Positions 8,098 through 16,548 of a DNA stretch of 64,000 bases are shown piece by piece (positions within the stretch are counted from its first letter, which is position 1; every line of letters begins with the position of its first letter). The DNA is from an endosymbiont of Galathealinum brachiosum (GTDB lineage Bacteria; Pseudomonadota; Gammaproteobacteria; SZUA-229), in the NCBI GenBank assembly GCA_003349885.1, contig QFXC01000011.1:643355-707354 (forward strand), given 5' to 3'. Made by a program: the position numbers and the translations under genes. Below the pieces are notes generated by a model that saw only the letters and a program-made list of their open reading frames with translations, searched no databases and was not told where the DNA came from.

Positions 8098-10144
8098 GTT
8101 CAGAAGTTTCGTTCTTGTTATCTGCTTCTGTTTTATTTAGTGGAGATCGCAGTTTCTCGTCGGATGCATCTTCTGGTACAACCAGATTTTGTAACGGAGG
8201 TAATAAAGGATTTTTTTCATCTTTTAATAAACCAAAGCCATTTTCACCAGCACTTATTTGTTGAGCGCGTAAATAATTGTATTTCTGATTGGTGTGATAT
8301 GCAGCAGCTCCCGCATCACGCATTATACTGGGGCGCATAAATATCATCAGGTTCTGTTTTTCTTTTGAGGTGGTATGTGAACGGAACAACCAGCCAAGTA
8401 GAGGGATATCACCTAAGATAGGAACTTTAGAAACGGTATCACGTAACGTATCATCAATTAAACCACCAAGTACTAATATCTCACCGTCTTCTACCAGAAC
8501 AGAAGTTGTAATCTGACGTTTGTTGGTGACAATTCCGCCATTTGCTGCAGCACTTGCTGAAACGTTTGAAACTTCCTGGTCTATTTCAAGTTTAATAGTG
8601 TTGCCGTCATTTATCTGGGGAGTTACTTTAAGAGTGATACCAACGTCCTGACGTTCAACCGTTTGAAATGGATTGGATGCACCATCTGCCGCAGTTGTAA
8701 ATGAACCGGTAAGGAAAGGAACATTTTGAGCAATTACAATTGTAGCTTCCTGGTTATCCAGAGTAACAACACTGGGTGTTGATAAGATATTTGTTGCCGC
8801 ATCAGATGAAAGTGCTTTGAGTAAAAAAGCAAAACGCGTACCGCCATCACTGCCGAAACCAAAGGTAATGCCATCACCAATTGAACTACCTATGGTTGAT
8901 GCATCACCGCTGAATAAACCAATTATGCCGCCCGCGCCACCAAAGTTACCAACACCTATTGGTACGCTATCGCTGGTGCTATCTTCAGGTGGTCCAACGA
9001 CAAACTGTGAAGAAAATTCTTTACCTGTGTTATTCGAAATTTCAGCAATAATCGATTCAACCAGCACCTGAGCACGACGAATATCTAACTGACGTATAAT
9101 GGATTTCATTCTACGAACAACATCCGGGCCTGCGGTTATTATTAATGAATTGGTTGCTTCGTCTGCCTGTATGTCCACATCAGCTTTTTTTGTAGAGGTA
9201 ATTGCTTTGCTGGTCTTTTTGGTTGTTTTGGACTGATTTTTTTGAACACCTGTTAATATGGTAACAATGTCTTTAGCTTTGGCATACTTCAAATAAATAA
9301 CATGTGTATTACCGGCTTCATTTTGCAAAGGTGTATCGAGATGGGCAATTGTTGCGCGAATTTTTAATCGACTGGAACGTTCACCACTCATTAAAATACT
9401 ATTTGTGCGGTCATCAGCAGCTAAGGTTATTTTTTTAGTAGAGGGTGACTTTGCACCAATTCCACCAGATTGTAATGAATTAAGTATACGTACCAGCTCA
9501 GAAGCTGAGGCATGTTTTAATGGAATGATTTCAAGCTCGTCACTTTCAGGTCGATCGATGTGGCGAATGATTTGTACCAGACGTTTTATATTTGCTGCAT
9601 GATCGGTAACAATCAGTGTATTAGTTGGGTTATAAGCCGCAAGATGTCCCTGCTGAGGAACCAGAGGTCGGAGAATGGGTACTAGTTGAGCTGCGGGCAC
9701 ATGATCAAGAGTAATGACCTTTGTAATAAGTTGATCACCTCTGTTTTTAGATCCACGTACAACGGGTAATGGTCCCTGTTTCGCATTGACCTGAGGTACA
9801 ATTTTTATAATGTTACCGACAGGGACAGCCGCATATCCATGTACCTGTAAAACAGATAGAAAAACTTCATAAACTTCAGACTCAGACATGGTGTTAGAAG
9901 ACACCACGGTTACTTTTGCTTTAACTCTCGGATCAACGACAAAGTTTTTGCCCGTGAATTTTGAAACGGTGCTGATTAATGCGCGTATATCTGCCTGTTT
10001 TAGATTCAGAGTGATTTGATTTTCTACGGCGATTACATTCTGAGTTGTAAATAAACCAGAGCCCAGTATGCAACAGATTAAAAATAATCGTATAAGACCA
10101 GACTTTGTCTGAATATGTTTATAATTTGTGCCCTGATATTTCAA
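8075..10144 (-). CDS. gspD: Type II secretion outer-membrane secretin GspD
   Basis: The outer-membrane channel of type II secretion. N0 domain begins at ITLNLKQADIRALI, followed by three N1-N3 repeats with TNTLIVTD, TNSILMSG and TNSLIITA signatures, then the secretin core with VPFLTGSFT, VGITLKVTPQI and the SVLVEDGEILVLGGLI motif, and a C-terminal S-domain-like tail. The signal peptide is LIRLFLICCILGSGLF with cleavage near VIA. I prefer TTG 10144 as the start: it has an AAAGAGA ribosome-binding stretch 8 bases upstream and lies 14 bases after gspC, while starting at 10195 adds a poor extension that overlaps gspC. Confidence 0.93.
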   Translation of the reverse strand: MKYQGTNYKHIQTKSGLIRLFLICCILGSGLFTTQNVIAVENQITLNLKQADIRALISTVSKFTGKNFVVDPRVKAKVTVVSSNTMSESEVYEVFLSVLQVHGYAAVPVGNIIKIVPQVNAKQGPLPVVRGSKNRGDQLITKVITLDHVPAAQLVPILRPLVPQQGHLAAYNPTNTLIVTDHAANIKRLVQIIRHIDRPESDELEIIPLKHASASELVRILNSLQSGGIGAKSPSTKKITLAADDRTNSILMSGERSSRLKIRATIAHLDTPLQNEAGNTHVIYLKYAKAKDIVTILTGVQKNQSKTTKKTSKAITSTKKADVDIQADEATNSLIITAGPDVVRRMKSIIRQLDIRRAQVLVESIIAEISNNTGKEFSSQFVVGPPEDSTSDSVPIGVGNFGGAGGIIGLFSGDASTIGSSIGDGITFGFGSDGGTRFAFLLKALSSDAATNILSTPSVVTLDNQEATIVIAQNVPFLTGSFTTAADGASNPFQTVERQDVGITLKVTPQINDGNTIKLEIDQEVSNVSASAAANGGIVTNKRQITTSVLVEDGEILVLGGLIDDTLRDTVSKVPILGDIPLLGWLFRSHTTSKEKQNLMIFMRPSIMRDAGAAAYHTNQKYNYLRAQQISAGENGFGLLKDEKNPLLPPLQNLVVPEDASDEKLRSPLNKTEADNKNETSELEDEDFE

Positions 10145-10157
10145 AATAGTTGTCTCT

Positions 10158-11048
10158 TTAAGGTATATCAAAATGTAATGGCAGTTCTGCACCATTACGT
10201 AATACGGTTAAATCAATTGATTTTGCTCGTTGTAATGAACGTAAAGCTTTAAGTCCCTTAGTCGGGTTATTTAGTTCAACCCCATTTACCGCGATAATGA
10301 CATCGTCAGGGTCTAAACCGACAGCATCAAATAACGAGCGATCTCCCTGAGGCTGTAATCGATAGCCGACTGTACGACCATTTTTGTTAACAGGTACTGG
10401 AATAGCATATTTACCAAATGAGGTTGGATTTTTTAGTATCTGTTTACGAATGTCGGAAAGTACGGCGCCCGGGCCTGTTGCAGGCTTTGATTGTCTAGTG
10501 CTTGATTGAGGAGCCGATTTGATCAAATTATCACTTTTGTCTTTCGGCATGCGAAGGGTTTCAAGTTTACCGCTGCGCTCCAGAATAACCCTGTCAGCAT
10601 ATATTTCTTTTACGGTGGCACTGGATACCTTGTCGCCTATTGAGTAGGTTTCTTCTTTGCCATTTTTCCCCATTGCTATAATGGCATTGCCATATTCCAT
10701 TGGTTTGGTGGCAAGTACACCTTTTAGAACCAGATTTAAGCGGGTTTCAGGAGCGATGGTCTGAGTGGGTTTGCTTGTGCTCTTCTGAAAAACACCAAAA
10801 AGATGCGCATTCGTAATTTCATTATAATTTCTGTTTTGCAGCTTTTTAGCATTGCCAGATTTGAAATTGCGGGGAGCAGATTGTTCTTCTTCGCCCGGGA
10901 CTAATAACCAGGTAATTTGTGAAAGGGTGTAACTACAGGCGATAATTAGAATAATTGTGAAAACAGGAGGAAATACCCGATTTAACTTTATCAGGTTAAC
11001 TTCGCTGAGATTTAATGATTTGGGTAATTTATCTGCCAGAGTATTCAT
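10158..11048 (-). CDS. gspC: Type II secretion inner-membrane protein GspC
   Basis: A 296-residue bitopic protein linking the inner-membrane platform to the secretin. One membrane helix lies near residues 30-52 (VFPPVFTIILIIACSYTL). It is followed by the homology region (NAHLFGVFQ, LVLKGVLATKPMEYGNAIIA, YSIGDKV, VILERSGKLETL), a linker, and a C-terminal PDZ domain around FDAVGLDPDDVIIAVNG. It is the first gene of gspC-D-E-F. The gspG-N genes are not in this window, so the system is encoded at two or more places. Confidence 0.9.
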   Translation of the reverse strand: MNTLADKLPKSLNLSEVNLIKLNRVFPPVFTIILIIACSYTLSQITWLLVPGEEEQSAPRNFKSGNAKKLQNRNYNEITNAHLFGVFQKSTSKPTQTIAPETRLNLVLKGVLATKPMEYGNAIIAMGKNGKEETYSIGDKVSSATVKEIYADRVILERSGKLETLRMPKDKSDNLIKSAPQSSTRQSKPATGPGAVLSDIRKQILKNPTSFGKYAIPVPVNKNGRTVGYRLQPQGDRSLFDAVGLDPDDVIIAVNGVELNNPTKGLKALRSLQRAKSIDLTVLRNGAELPLHFDIP

Positions 11049-11183
11049 ATTTAATGCATTATAGAGAGTAGCGTTAGCAGTTCCAAATAGCTTAGGGGGT
11101 TTTTATACCTATTATGTCTCGAAAATGTATAATAAATATGTAACAAATGTTCATTTTGTAGTGTTTTTTTTGTCATTAAAGCA

Positions 11184-11230
11184 AAAACGGAGCCATATGA
11201 CACATGTTTATTGCCACGTAGCTCCGTTTT
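11184..11230 (-). terminator. Long hairpin downstream of the HU-like gene
   Basis: AAAACGGAGC (11184-11193) and GCTCCGTTTT (11221-11230) form a 10-bp perfect stem around a 27-base loop, with a T-run at the left end when read leftward. It lies 20 bases after the stop codon of the leftward HU-like gene. Confidence 0.7.
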
Positions 11231-11250
11231 GATAAAGCATAAGACAGGGC

Positions 11251-11619
11251 TTAAACCATATCTTTCAGGCCTTTAAGTGGTAATACTTTAACCACTTTAC
11301 GTGCAGGCTTTGCTTTAAACATCATTTCTTCGCCAGTGAAAGGGTTAGTTCCCTTACGAGCTTTAGTAGCAGGCTTCTTAATGACTTTGATTTTTAACAG
11401 ACCGGGTAGTGTGAAGAAGCCGGGTCCACGTGCCTTGATATTTTTCTCGATCAAACCAGATAAACTATCCAGTACCGCAGTTACTTCTTTACGGCTCAGA
11501 TCTGTTTCAGCAGAAATATGATTCAGAATCTCACTTTTGGTTGGTGGCTTTTTAACAGCAGATGCTGCTACTTTCTTTTTGGCTACTTTTTTCTTTGCAG
11601 CTTTCTTTTTAACCGCCAT
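11251..11619 (-). CDS. HU-family DNA-binding protein with lysine/alanine-rich N-terminal tail
   Basis: A 122-residue nucleoid-associated protein. The first 25 residues are a histone-H1-like tail (repeats of AAKKK and VAKKK). The HU/IHF domain follows: dimerising helices from TKSEILNHISAETDLSRK, the beta saddle with GFFTLPGLLKIKVI, and the DNA-wrapping arm RKGTNPFTGEE with its conserved proline. Canonical HU is about 90 residues, so the tail is an addition. The gene appears monocistronic with a terminator downstream and an AT-rich palindrome upstream. The tail probably raises affinity or compaction, by inference from tailed HU proteins elsewhere. Confidence 0.85.
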   Translation of the reverse strand: MAVKKKAAKKKVAKKKVAASAVKKPPTKSEILNHISAETDLSRKEVTAVLDSLSGLIEKNIKARGPGFFTLPGLLKIKVIKKPATKARKGTNPFTGEEMMFKAKPARKVVKVLPLKGLKDMV

Positions 11620-11660
11620 ACTAGGATGCTCCTAAAGTTATTTAATTTCATCAATTGGAA

Positions 11661-11682
11661 GAATAATTACAATTAATTATTC
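11661..11682. promoter_or_regulatory. Palindrome between the divergent HU-like and TauE-like genes
   Basis: GAATAATT (11661-11668) and AATTATTC (11675-11682) form an 8-bp perfect inverted repeat with 6 bases between. It lies 42 bases upstream of the HU-like start and 66 upstream of the TauE-like start. It is a candidate operator for either gene. Confidence 0.35.
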
Positions 11683-11747
11683 GATGACCTGATTGTTAGT
11701 GCTTTTGCACTGTAATACAAGGGTTTTTATTAAAAAGTTTAAGAAAA

Positions 11748-12443
11748 ATGCATGAATTTACTTATATAACAGCATTTACCGTTGGATTAATGGGCGGAGT
11801 GCATTGCGTTGGCATGTGCGGTGGCATTGTTGGTGCTTTAAGTTTTGCCAGTCGAAGTGATAACAATACGGGAACTGCCGCATTGTTTAATTTATTGCTT
11901 GCCTATAATTCTGGCCGGTTAATCAGTTATACAATAGCCGGTGGATTGATGGGGGCATTAGGCTGGCTGGTTACTATCTGGACAGATATACAATTCATGC
12001 AGGGTTTATTGCAGTTATTAGCTGGCGTTTTTATGTTAATGATGGGCTTGTATATTTCGGGCTGGTGGATGGGGTTGCACAGGCTTGAAAAAGCAGGCTC
12101 AGTTGTATGGCAAAAAATACAGCCTTTTGCACAAAAATTATTACCGGTTAAAACGCCTATACATGCTCTAGCGCTTGGGTTGCTGTGGGGATGGTTACCT
12201 TGCGGTTTAGTTTATAGTGTTCTGGTGTGGTCAGTATCAGCTGGTAGTTTTCAGCAAGGAGCATTGCTTATGTTGAGTTTTGGTCTGGGAACTTTGCCTA
12301 ACCTGCTGGCGATGGGGTTTTTCGCAGAGCGCCTAAAACAGTTTGTACAAAAACAGGCCGTAAGAAATCTGGCCGGCGGTCTGGTGATACTGTTTGCATT
12401 ATGGAGTTTGTTTTTAGCGACAAATTTGTTGATGTCGAATTAA
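11748..12443 (+). CDS. TauE/SafE-like membrane protein with HCVGMCGG motif
   Basis: A 231-residue inner-membrane protein with about six hydrophobic helices. It has the GLMGGVHCVGMCGGIV motif in helix 1 and the repeat GLLWGWLPCGLVYS near residue 145. These are the marks of the small sulfite-exporter TauE/SafE subgroup often found beside cbb3-oxidase or copper-handling genes, where the Cys residues may bind copper. No oxidase genes are visible here, so its substrate stays open. It is divergent from the HU-like gene and convergent with the DUF5666 gene. Confidence 0.8.
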   Translation: MHEFTYITAFTVGLMGGVHCVGMCGGIVGALSFASRSDNNTGTAALFNLLLAYNSGRLISYTIAGGLMGALGWLVTIWTDIQFMQGLLQLLAGVFMLMMGLYISGWWMGLHRLEKAGSVVWQKIQPFAQKLLPVKTPIHALALGLLWGWLPCGLVYSVLVWSVSAGSFQQGALLMLSFGLGTLPNLLAMGFFAERLKQFVQKQAVRNLAGGLVILFALWSLFLATNLLMSN

Positions 12444-12564
12444 TTTCATGTCTTATCGTGGATATTTAGTTAGCCGTAAATAAAATGGCCTGTGTACGCA
12501 TTTAGAAAGTAATATAAATGCGTGGTATTATTTTTAATATATGTTTTTTGAATAAAATCTAGCT

Positions 12565-13500
12565 TTACTTTCTCCTGTTACCAGATTGCCTGTTTTTGTT
12601 TTCTGTTCCTGTTCTTTGCCACATCTGAAATGCTTCACCCTGTACGGGATGAAGCATTTTATTATGCTGCATCCAGCGTTCAGGTTTAATGGAGCTTCGG
12701 CCAAGAGGTATATTGTCAGGTTTAATAGTTTGTTTAAGTTTAAGTTGATCGGTGTTCGATTTTTGTATATTCAAAATTCTGATATTAAGGTGATTTTCAG
12801 GTGTCATTGAATTGTCATCTATATCGAGAGAGTGAGTAGAACCCTTGAGTCGTAAAACTGCTTTGTCCTGTGCATGCATTTGTATTAACCAGTTTTGTGT
12901 TTTTCCGACAAAGGGTAAATCTATATTCATTCTTACAAGATTCTTTTCGCCACTAGAAGGCGTTACTCTAGTTGATACAATTGTTTTAGCATTGACGCGA
13001 TAACCGGAAACTGCAACGGTTGTTCCTGGTCTCGGTAACGAACCACTACCTATGGGTTGTATAATAGTTTGTCCGTTAATAATAAAACTAAATGTTTCAG
13101 CTTTAGTTTCTTCAACCTTTCCTATGATTTCATGACGTAGATTAATGCTTACGGCATGAGTATGGTTGTTTTTGTCTAAAGTAAGGACTTCAACAATGTC
13201 ACCAATTTTTAGCTGATTAATAGATCCGGGTTTGCTATCAATAGTGAAGGGAGTTTTGTCATTGTATTCAATCTCAATACCATTAACAAAAATACTGCCA
13301 TAACCTGTTATTTTACCGATAATTCCTGTGCCACCCAGGCCGTTGTCATTATCTTCATTATTCTTACTTAATAAGCCAGTACCACCGAGTCCGATATCAC
13401 TGTCTTCATCATTACCCGCATTTATTTGTAATGGTGTTATTGTGCAGGCAGTAATGCTGATAATAAGTAAAAAGCTAAAAATCAGGCGAAGTGCTTTCAT
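12565..13500 (-). CDS. DUF5666-type lipoprotein
   Basis: A 311-residue predicted lipoprotein: the signal peptide ends in ITACT with the lipobox cysteine near residue 19. Two GLGGTG repeats lie near residues 37 and 53, followed by GKITGYGSIFVNGIEIEY, characteristic of DUF5666 proteins, whose repeats form small beta domains (GDIVEVLTL, GTTVAVSGYRV). The C-terminus is basic and ends NRQSGNRRK. The start overlaps the stop of the DUF6502 gene (ATGA), so the two are coupled. Function unknown for the family. Confidence 0.75.
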   Translation of the reverse strand: MKALRLIFSFLLIISITACTITPLQINAGNDEDSDIGLGGTGLLSKNNEDNDNGLGGTGIIGKITGYGSIFVNGIEIEYNDKTPFTIDSKPGSINQLKIGDIVEVLTLDKNNHTHAVSINLRHEIIGKVEETKAETFSFIINGQTIIQPIGSGSLPRPGTTVAVSGYRVNAKTIVSTRVTPSSGEKNLVRMNIDLPFVGKTQNWLIQMHAQDKAVLRLKGSTHSLDIDDNSMTPENHLNIRILNIQKSNTDQLKLKQTIKPDNIPLGRSSIKPERWMQHNKMLHPVQGEAFQMWQRTGTENKNRQSGNRRK

Positions 13501-14339
13501 TTTTCAGCTCCTCTGTCTTCATTAAGTTCAGCTTGATACCAGTAAATACCTAGTCGCATTCTATAATTGGCATCATCCTTATGTTTGTCTGTTTCATGGA
13601 ATTTTAATGCCTGTTTATTTAAATTCTGTAGTAATTCATTGCCCTTTTTATCTGCAATACTACGTAACTTTTTCACCGAGTTTTTACTTAGCGATGCATA
13701 ATAAACACTGCGCTCCAACATGGGCGTTTGTTCGTCGAGTATATTATTGACACAGCTAGCCATGTGATCATGGATGTGATGGCCGAGATAATATGTCATC
13801 TCTTTAAATTCTTTATTGGTTATAAAAGCAGATTTATTTAACACAATATCATCATCTTTTAATCGCACAATTTTAAGGCGTAGCCATTCTTCAAGAATGA
13901 CTTTGGGGCGGACGTCTTTGCTTACACCTGAAACCAGCTGTTCAAAACCCGGTTGATTATTATTTGTGTTTTTGGATAGTATTCTGGGTTTGCCTTTTTC
14001 ATCGAGGTATTCAGGTAAACCACTCCATCTGGCAATAATTTCACCACTGAGTGAAGCACTGCTGGTGATGGTTGATTTTTCCTGTTGAGTGTTTTGACGA
14101 ATTCGTTTGATGTCTTTTCGGTGTACCCCGGTAAGTACAAAAATTCGACTGTCACTGGGTTTTTTATCATCCAGTGAAAACTGTTTATCAGCTACATCTA
14201 CATAGAGTTCTTTAATCAGATCGCGAAACTGGGGAAAGGTCATGCCTTTCTCTATCATCAGGCGAACCAGTGGCCTGCAAAGCATCATTACTGCTTTAAC
14301 CAGTGCAGCCTGTGTTTTGTTATAAGCGTTCTGACTCAT
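13497..14339 (-). CDS. DUF6502-like protein, possible DNA-binding regulator
   Basis: A 280-residue soluble protein. The N-terminal part (ALVKAVMMLCRPLVRLMIEKG, FPQFRDLIKELYVDVA, SRIFVLTGVHRKDIKRI) matches the DUF6502 family as I know it and has a helix-turn-helix-like character (SDSRIFVLTGVHRKDIKRIR). No catalytic motif is visible. It is coupled to the DUF5666 lipoprotein gene and divergent from the beta-propeller gene whose promoter carries palindromic operators, so it is a candidate, by position only, for the regulator that binds there. Confidence 0.65.
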   Translation of the reverse strand: MSQNAYNKTQAALVKAVMMLCRPLVRLMIEKGMTFPQFRDLIKELYVDVADKQFSLDDKKPSDSRIFVLTGVHRKDIKRIRQNTQQEKSTITSSASLSGEIIARWSGLPEYLDEKGKPRILSKNTNNNQPGFEQLVSGVSKDVRPKVILEEWLRLKIVRLKDDDIVLNKSAFITNKEFKEMTYYLGHHIHDHMASCVNNILDEQTPMLERSVYYASLSKNSVKKLRSIADKKGNELLQNLNKQALKFHETDKHKDDANYRMRLGIYWYQAELNEDRGAEK

Positions 14340-14400
14340 AGCGGTTATGTCTCTATTTTTCCCGAGGAGTGGTTTGTTAAGCCGATCACAGATTATTGAT

Positions 14401-14417
14401 CTGGGTCAGTTTCCCGT
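14401..14417. promoter_or_regulatory. Degenerate third operator copy
   Basis: TGGG and TTTCCC at matching positions resemble the two clear 17-bp palindromes downstream (10 of 17 positions agree with the second one). Its centre is 32 bp from the first palindrome. Weak on its own, it is listed because of the spacing. Confidence 0.3.
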
Positions 14418-14427
14418 TGAGTATAGC

Positions 14428-14456
14428 TTGACGTGGGAATAATTACCACATAATCT
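14428..14456 (+). promoter_or_regulatory. Sigma-70-type promoter of the beta-propeller operon
   Basis: TTGACG (14428-14433) and TAATCT (14451-14456) are separated by exactly 17 bases. Predicted transcription start is near 14463, about 65 bases before ATG 14528. The spacer is almost entirely occupied by the first palindrome. Confidence 0.65.
14433..14449. promoter_or_regulatory. Operator 1, palindrome in the promoter spacer
   Basis: GTGGGAATAATTACCAC is a near-perfect 17-bp palindrome lying between the -35 and -10 elements. Binding of a repressor here would block RNA polymerase. It is closely similar to operator 2, 33 bp away centre to centre. Confidence 0.6.
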
Positions 14457-14465
14457 ATTTAGATC

Positions 14466-14482
14466 GTGGGAATATTTCCCAC
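14466..14482. promoter_or_regulatory. Operator 2, perfect palindrome at the transcription start
   Basis: GTGGGAATATTTCCCAC has perfect 7-bp arms around a 3-base centre. It begins just after the predicted start point near 14463. The 33-bp spacing from operator 1 is about three helical turns, which would place bound dimers on the same face. Confidence 0.65.
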
Positions 14483-14527
14483 TTATAGAGATTAAGGTGA
14501 CTTGATCAGTAAATAACAGGACAAATT

Positions 14528-15970
14528 ATGAAAACAGTTAAATTTAAAAATCAGATAAGTCGGTTGATAAGCGCGCATAACAGACAGCTTTTGGTTGTTT
14601 GTTTAAGTGGTACGTTGATGCTGGGTTTGAGCGCATGTAATGAAGATGCGGTGAGTGAAATCAGTGAACTAATTGATGATGCAGAAAACTTATCAAAAAC
14701 AAATTCAGCAGATCTGAGCCAGTTTCAAACAGCTCATAAACACCATGGACCATTTGGTTATAGACAGCCGGGTTATGTTAATCAGGACGCGTATATTACA
14801 GAAAATGTTTATGGGGTAGAGAATCTGGCTTATTACGGTGATTGGGACTCTAACCGGGTTTACATCATTGATGTTGATAATATGGAGTTGTTAAAAACAG
14901 TAGAAAATACAGGTGATGGTCCTTACGGGATTGATCAGCAGGGTGCAAATAAAGCCTATGCATTGACGCGTAAAACTGAATCTTTAACGGTAGTTGATAA
15001 TTACACTATTGAAAATAGCGGGTTGATTGAGCTAGAGCACAAGCCTCGTTCAACAAATTTTAATGCCAATACATTGCTATCACTTGTTTCTGGCGGTGAT
15101 AAAGCCATGACCAGTATTATCCGTACAGATATGGACAGGGTTACTCAGGTTGTAGGAGAAAATATATTAACAACACCCCATGATTTTGGTGGTTCTTTAT
15201 CAACAGGGCATCCGCTCTGGGTGAGTGACCATCACTTTTTTATGCTTGATCGTGCAGCACGTGAAATTCAGTTATGGAATCGAGCAGGTGAAAAGTTATC
15301 AGTTTTAGATACACCAACTTCGATTCATCATATTTTTCAACCACCAGCTTCTACTATGGATTTGGCAGATAAAAACATTTTTTATGCAGTGGTTGAAGGT
15401 AACCAGGCAGAAAATATATCACCCGGCTTGATTCGTTTTAGCATTAGAAGAAACTCACTACATCAAACAGCGCAGGTTGATCTGCATGATTACGATCCGA
15501 TAAATCTGGATGTTACAAAAATGGGTTCACATCACGCTGATTTTCATCCGGATGGTGAGTTAATTTATATAGGTTCAGCTGAAGGTCATGTGTTTGTAAT
15601 TAATAAAAACACGATGCAGATTGAAGCAATGGCAGAAACCGGTTCTGGTGCTGGGCATACCACATTCCTGCCGATGCGTAATCAGGCCATTATTACAAAT
15701 CATAATGCTACGTATATGAGTGTAATTGATACGATTAATCATGAGTTAGTTAGAAATATTGTAGTTGCAGATTCTGCATCACCAGATTACAAGTCACAGG
15801 CGCATACATCGGGTGTGAGTCTTGATATGAAATATTTTTACAGTGCAGCCAGTCATGATGGTGTGTTTTTCAGAATTGATCTTGATACCTGGGAAGTAGA
15901 TAAAACCTATATAGGAGGAAATATTTTAATGGGGAGTTTCATCTGGAATGGTGAAGGCATAAATATGTAA
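14528..15970 (+). CDS. Secreted beta-propeller lipoprotein (YVTN-like)
   Basis: A 480-residue predicted lipoprotein with a signal peptide ending MLGLSAC (lipobox cysteine near residue 37). The mature chain consists of short repeating segments typical of a YVTN/PQQ-like beta-propeller: SNRVYIIDVDNMELLKTVEN, GELIYIGSAEGHVFVINKN, KSLTVVDN-like blades and YMSVIDTINHELVRNIVVAD. A histidine-rich stretch (HKHHGPFGY) follows the anchor and further His pairs (SDHHFF, GSHHADFH) occur, so metal binding is possible. It leads a two-gene unit with a small exported protein and is under the operator-covered promoter. Exact function unknown. Confidence 0.7.
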   Translation: MKTVKFKNQISRLISAHNRQLLVVCLSGTLMLGLSACNEDAVSEISELIDDAENLSKTNSADLSQFQTAHKHHGPFGYRQPGYVNQDAYITENVYGVENLAYYGDWDSNRVYIIDVDNMELLKTVENTGDGPYGIDQQGANKAYALTRKTESLTVVDNYTIENSGLIELEHKPRSTNFNANTLLSLVSGGDKAMTSIIRTDMDRVTQVVGENILTTPHDFGGSLSTGHPLWVSDHHFFMLDRAAREIQLWNRAGEKLSVLDTPTSIHHIFQPPASTMDLADKNIFYAVVEGNQAENISPGLIRFSIRRNSLHQTAQVDLHDYDPINLDVTKMGSHHADFHPDGELIYIGSAEGHVFVINKNTMQIEAMAETGSGAGHTTFLPMRNQAIITNHNATYMSVIDTINHELVRNIVVADSASPDYKSQAHTSGVSLDMKYFYSAASHDGVFFRIDLDTWEVDKTYIGGNILMGSFIWNGEGINM

Positions 15971-16020
15971 TTTATTTTTAACCGAATAAGTAAACTTTAT
16001 AAATAATAGAGGAAGATGTT

Positions 16021-16305
16021 ATGAAAAATTTTAAAAAATTATCAACTTATAGTGTAGCGATATTAATGTTTGTGTCGGTGAGTGCAGCGGTTGCTGAAGA
16101 GGGTGATATGACCCGTACTCGTACACAAACTCAAGCGCAGGAACATGAGTATTCAGGTGACTCTTCGCAATCACAAAAACGTGCGCAAAACCAGAATAGA
16201 TACAACTACAGAAACAATTTTCAGACACAAACGCCATCAATGAGTAGCGGATCTATGAGTCGTCAGATGAATGGTAGTCGTTCAGGGGGAGGCGGGCGTC
16301 GATAG
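16021..16305 (+). CDS. Small exported Gln/Arg/Ser-rich protein
   Basis: A 94-residue protein with a signal peptide (VAILMFVSVSAAVAEE, cleavage near residue 26). The mature part is low in complexity: TRTRTQTQAQ, SQSQKRAQNQNRYNYRNN and a C-terminal SRSGGGGRR. No cysteine and no hydrophobic segment is left, so it is probably disordered. It is 50 bases behind the beta-propeller gene with a GAGGAAG ribosome-binding site, so it is likely co-expressed. I do not recognise it. Confidence 0.6.
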   Translation: MKNFKKLSTYSVAILMFVSVSAAVAEEGDMTRTRTQTQAQEHEYSGDSSQSQKRAQNQNRYNYRNNFQTQTPSMSSGSMSRQMNGSRSGGGGRR

Positions 16306-16327
16306 TCGATGCTAAGGAACATATCCA

Positions 16328-16467
16328 TCGGGGAAAGATATCTGCTTTTTGATGTCTGTCCCCTGTTTTGATACCACAGGAACTGTACAGAGTAGTTCAT
16401 CACTCTGCCAAACTTATCGGAATTACTACAGGGGACAGAGAGACAAAAATCGGCGGTCTATCCCCGA
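16328..16467. repeat. REP-like nested inverted repeat
   Basis: An outer pair TCGGGGA (16328-16334) / TCCCCGA (16461-16467) encloses an inner perfect 11-bp pair TCTGTCCCCTG (16355-16365) / CAGGGGACAGA (16429-16439). There is no gene within 16306-16535. The right boundary abuts a second repeat shared with 18.3 kb, which lacks this insert. Confidence 0.6.
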
Positions 16468-16548
16468 GTGAGATGTTCCACAGCAGTGCACATTTTAATC
16501 AGTAATTTAAATTGAAATAAATCTGTTTCAGCTTATCAAAAATTATTT
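16461..16548. repeat. Dispersed repeat, copy 1
   Basis: About 85 bases from TCCCCGAGTGAGATGTTC onwards match the stretch at 18295-18378 with scattered substitutions (shared blocks GAGATGTTC, ACAGCAG, CAGTAATTTAAA). The two copies flank the yggU-yggT-proC block. The end of this copy overlaps the last codons of the yggU remnant. Confidence 0.6.
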
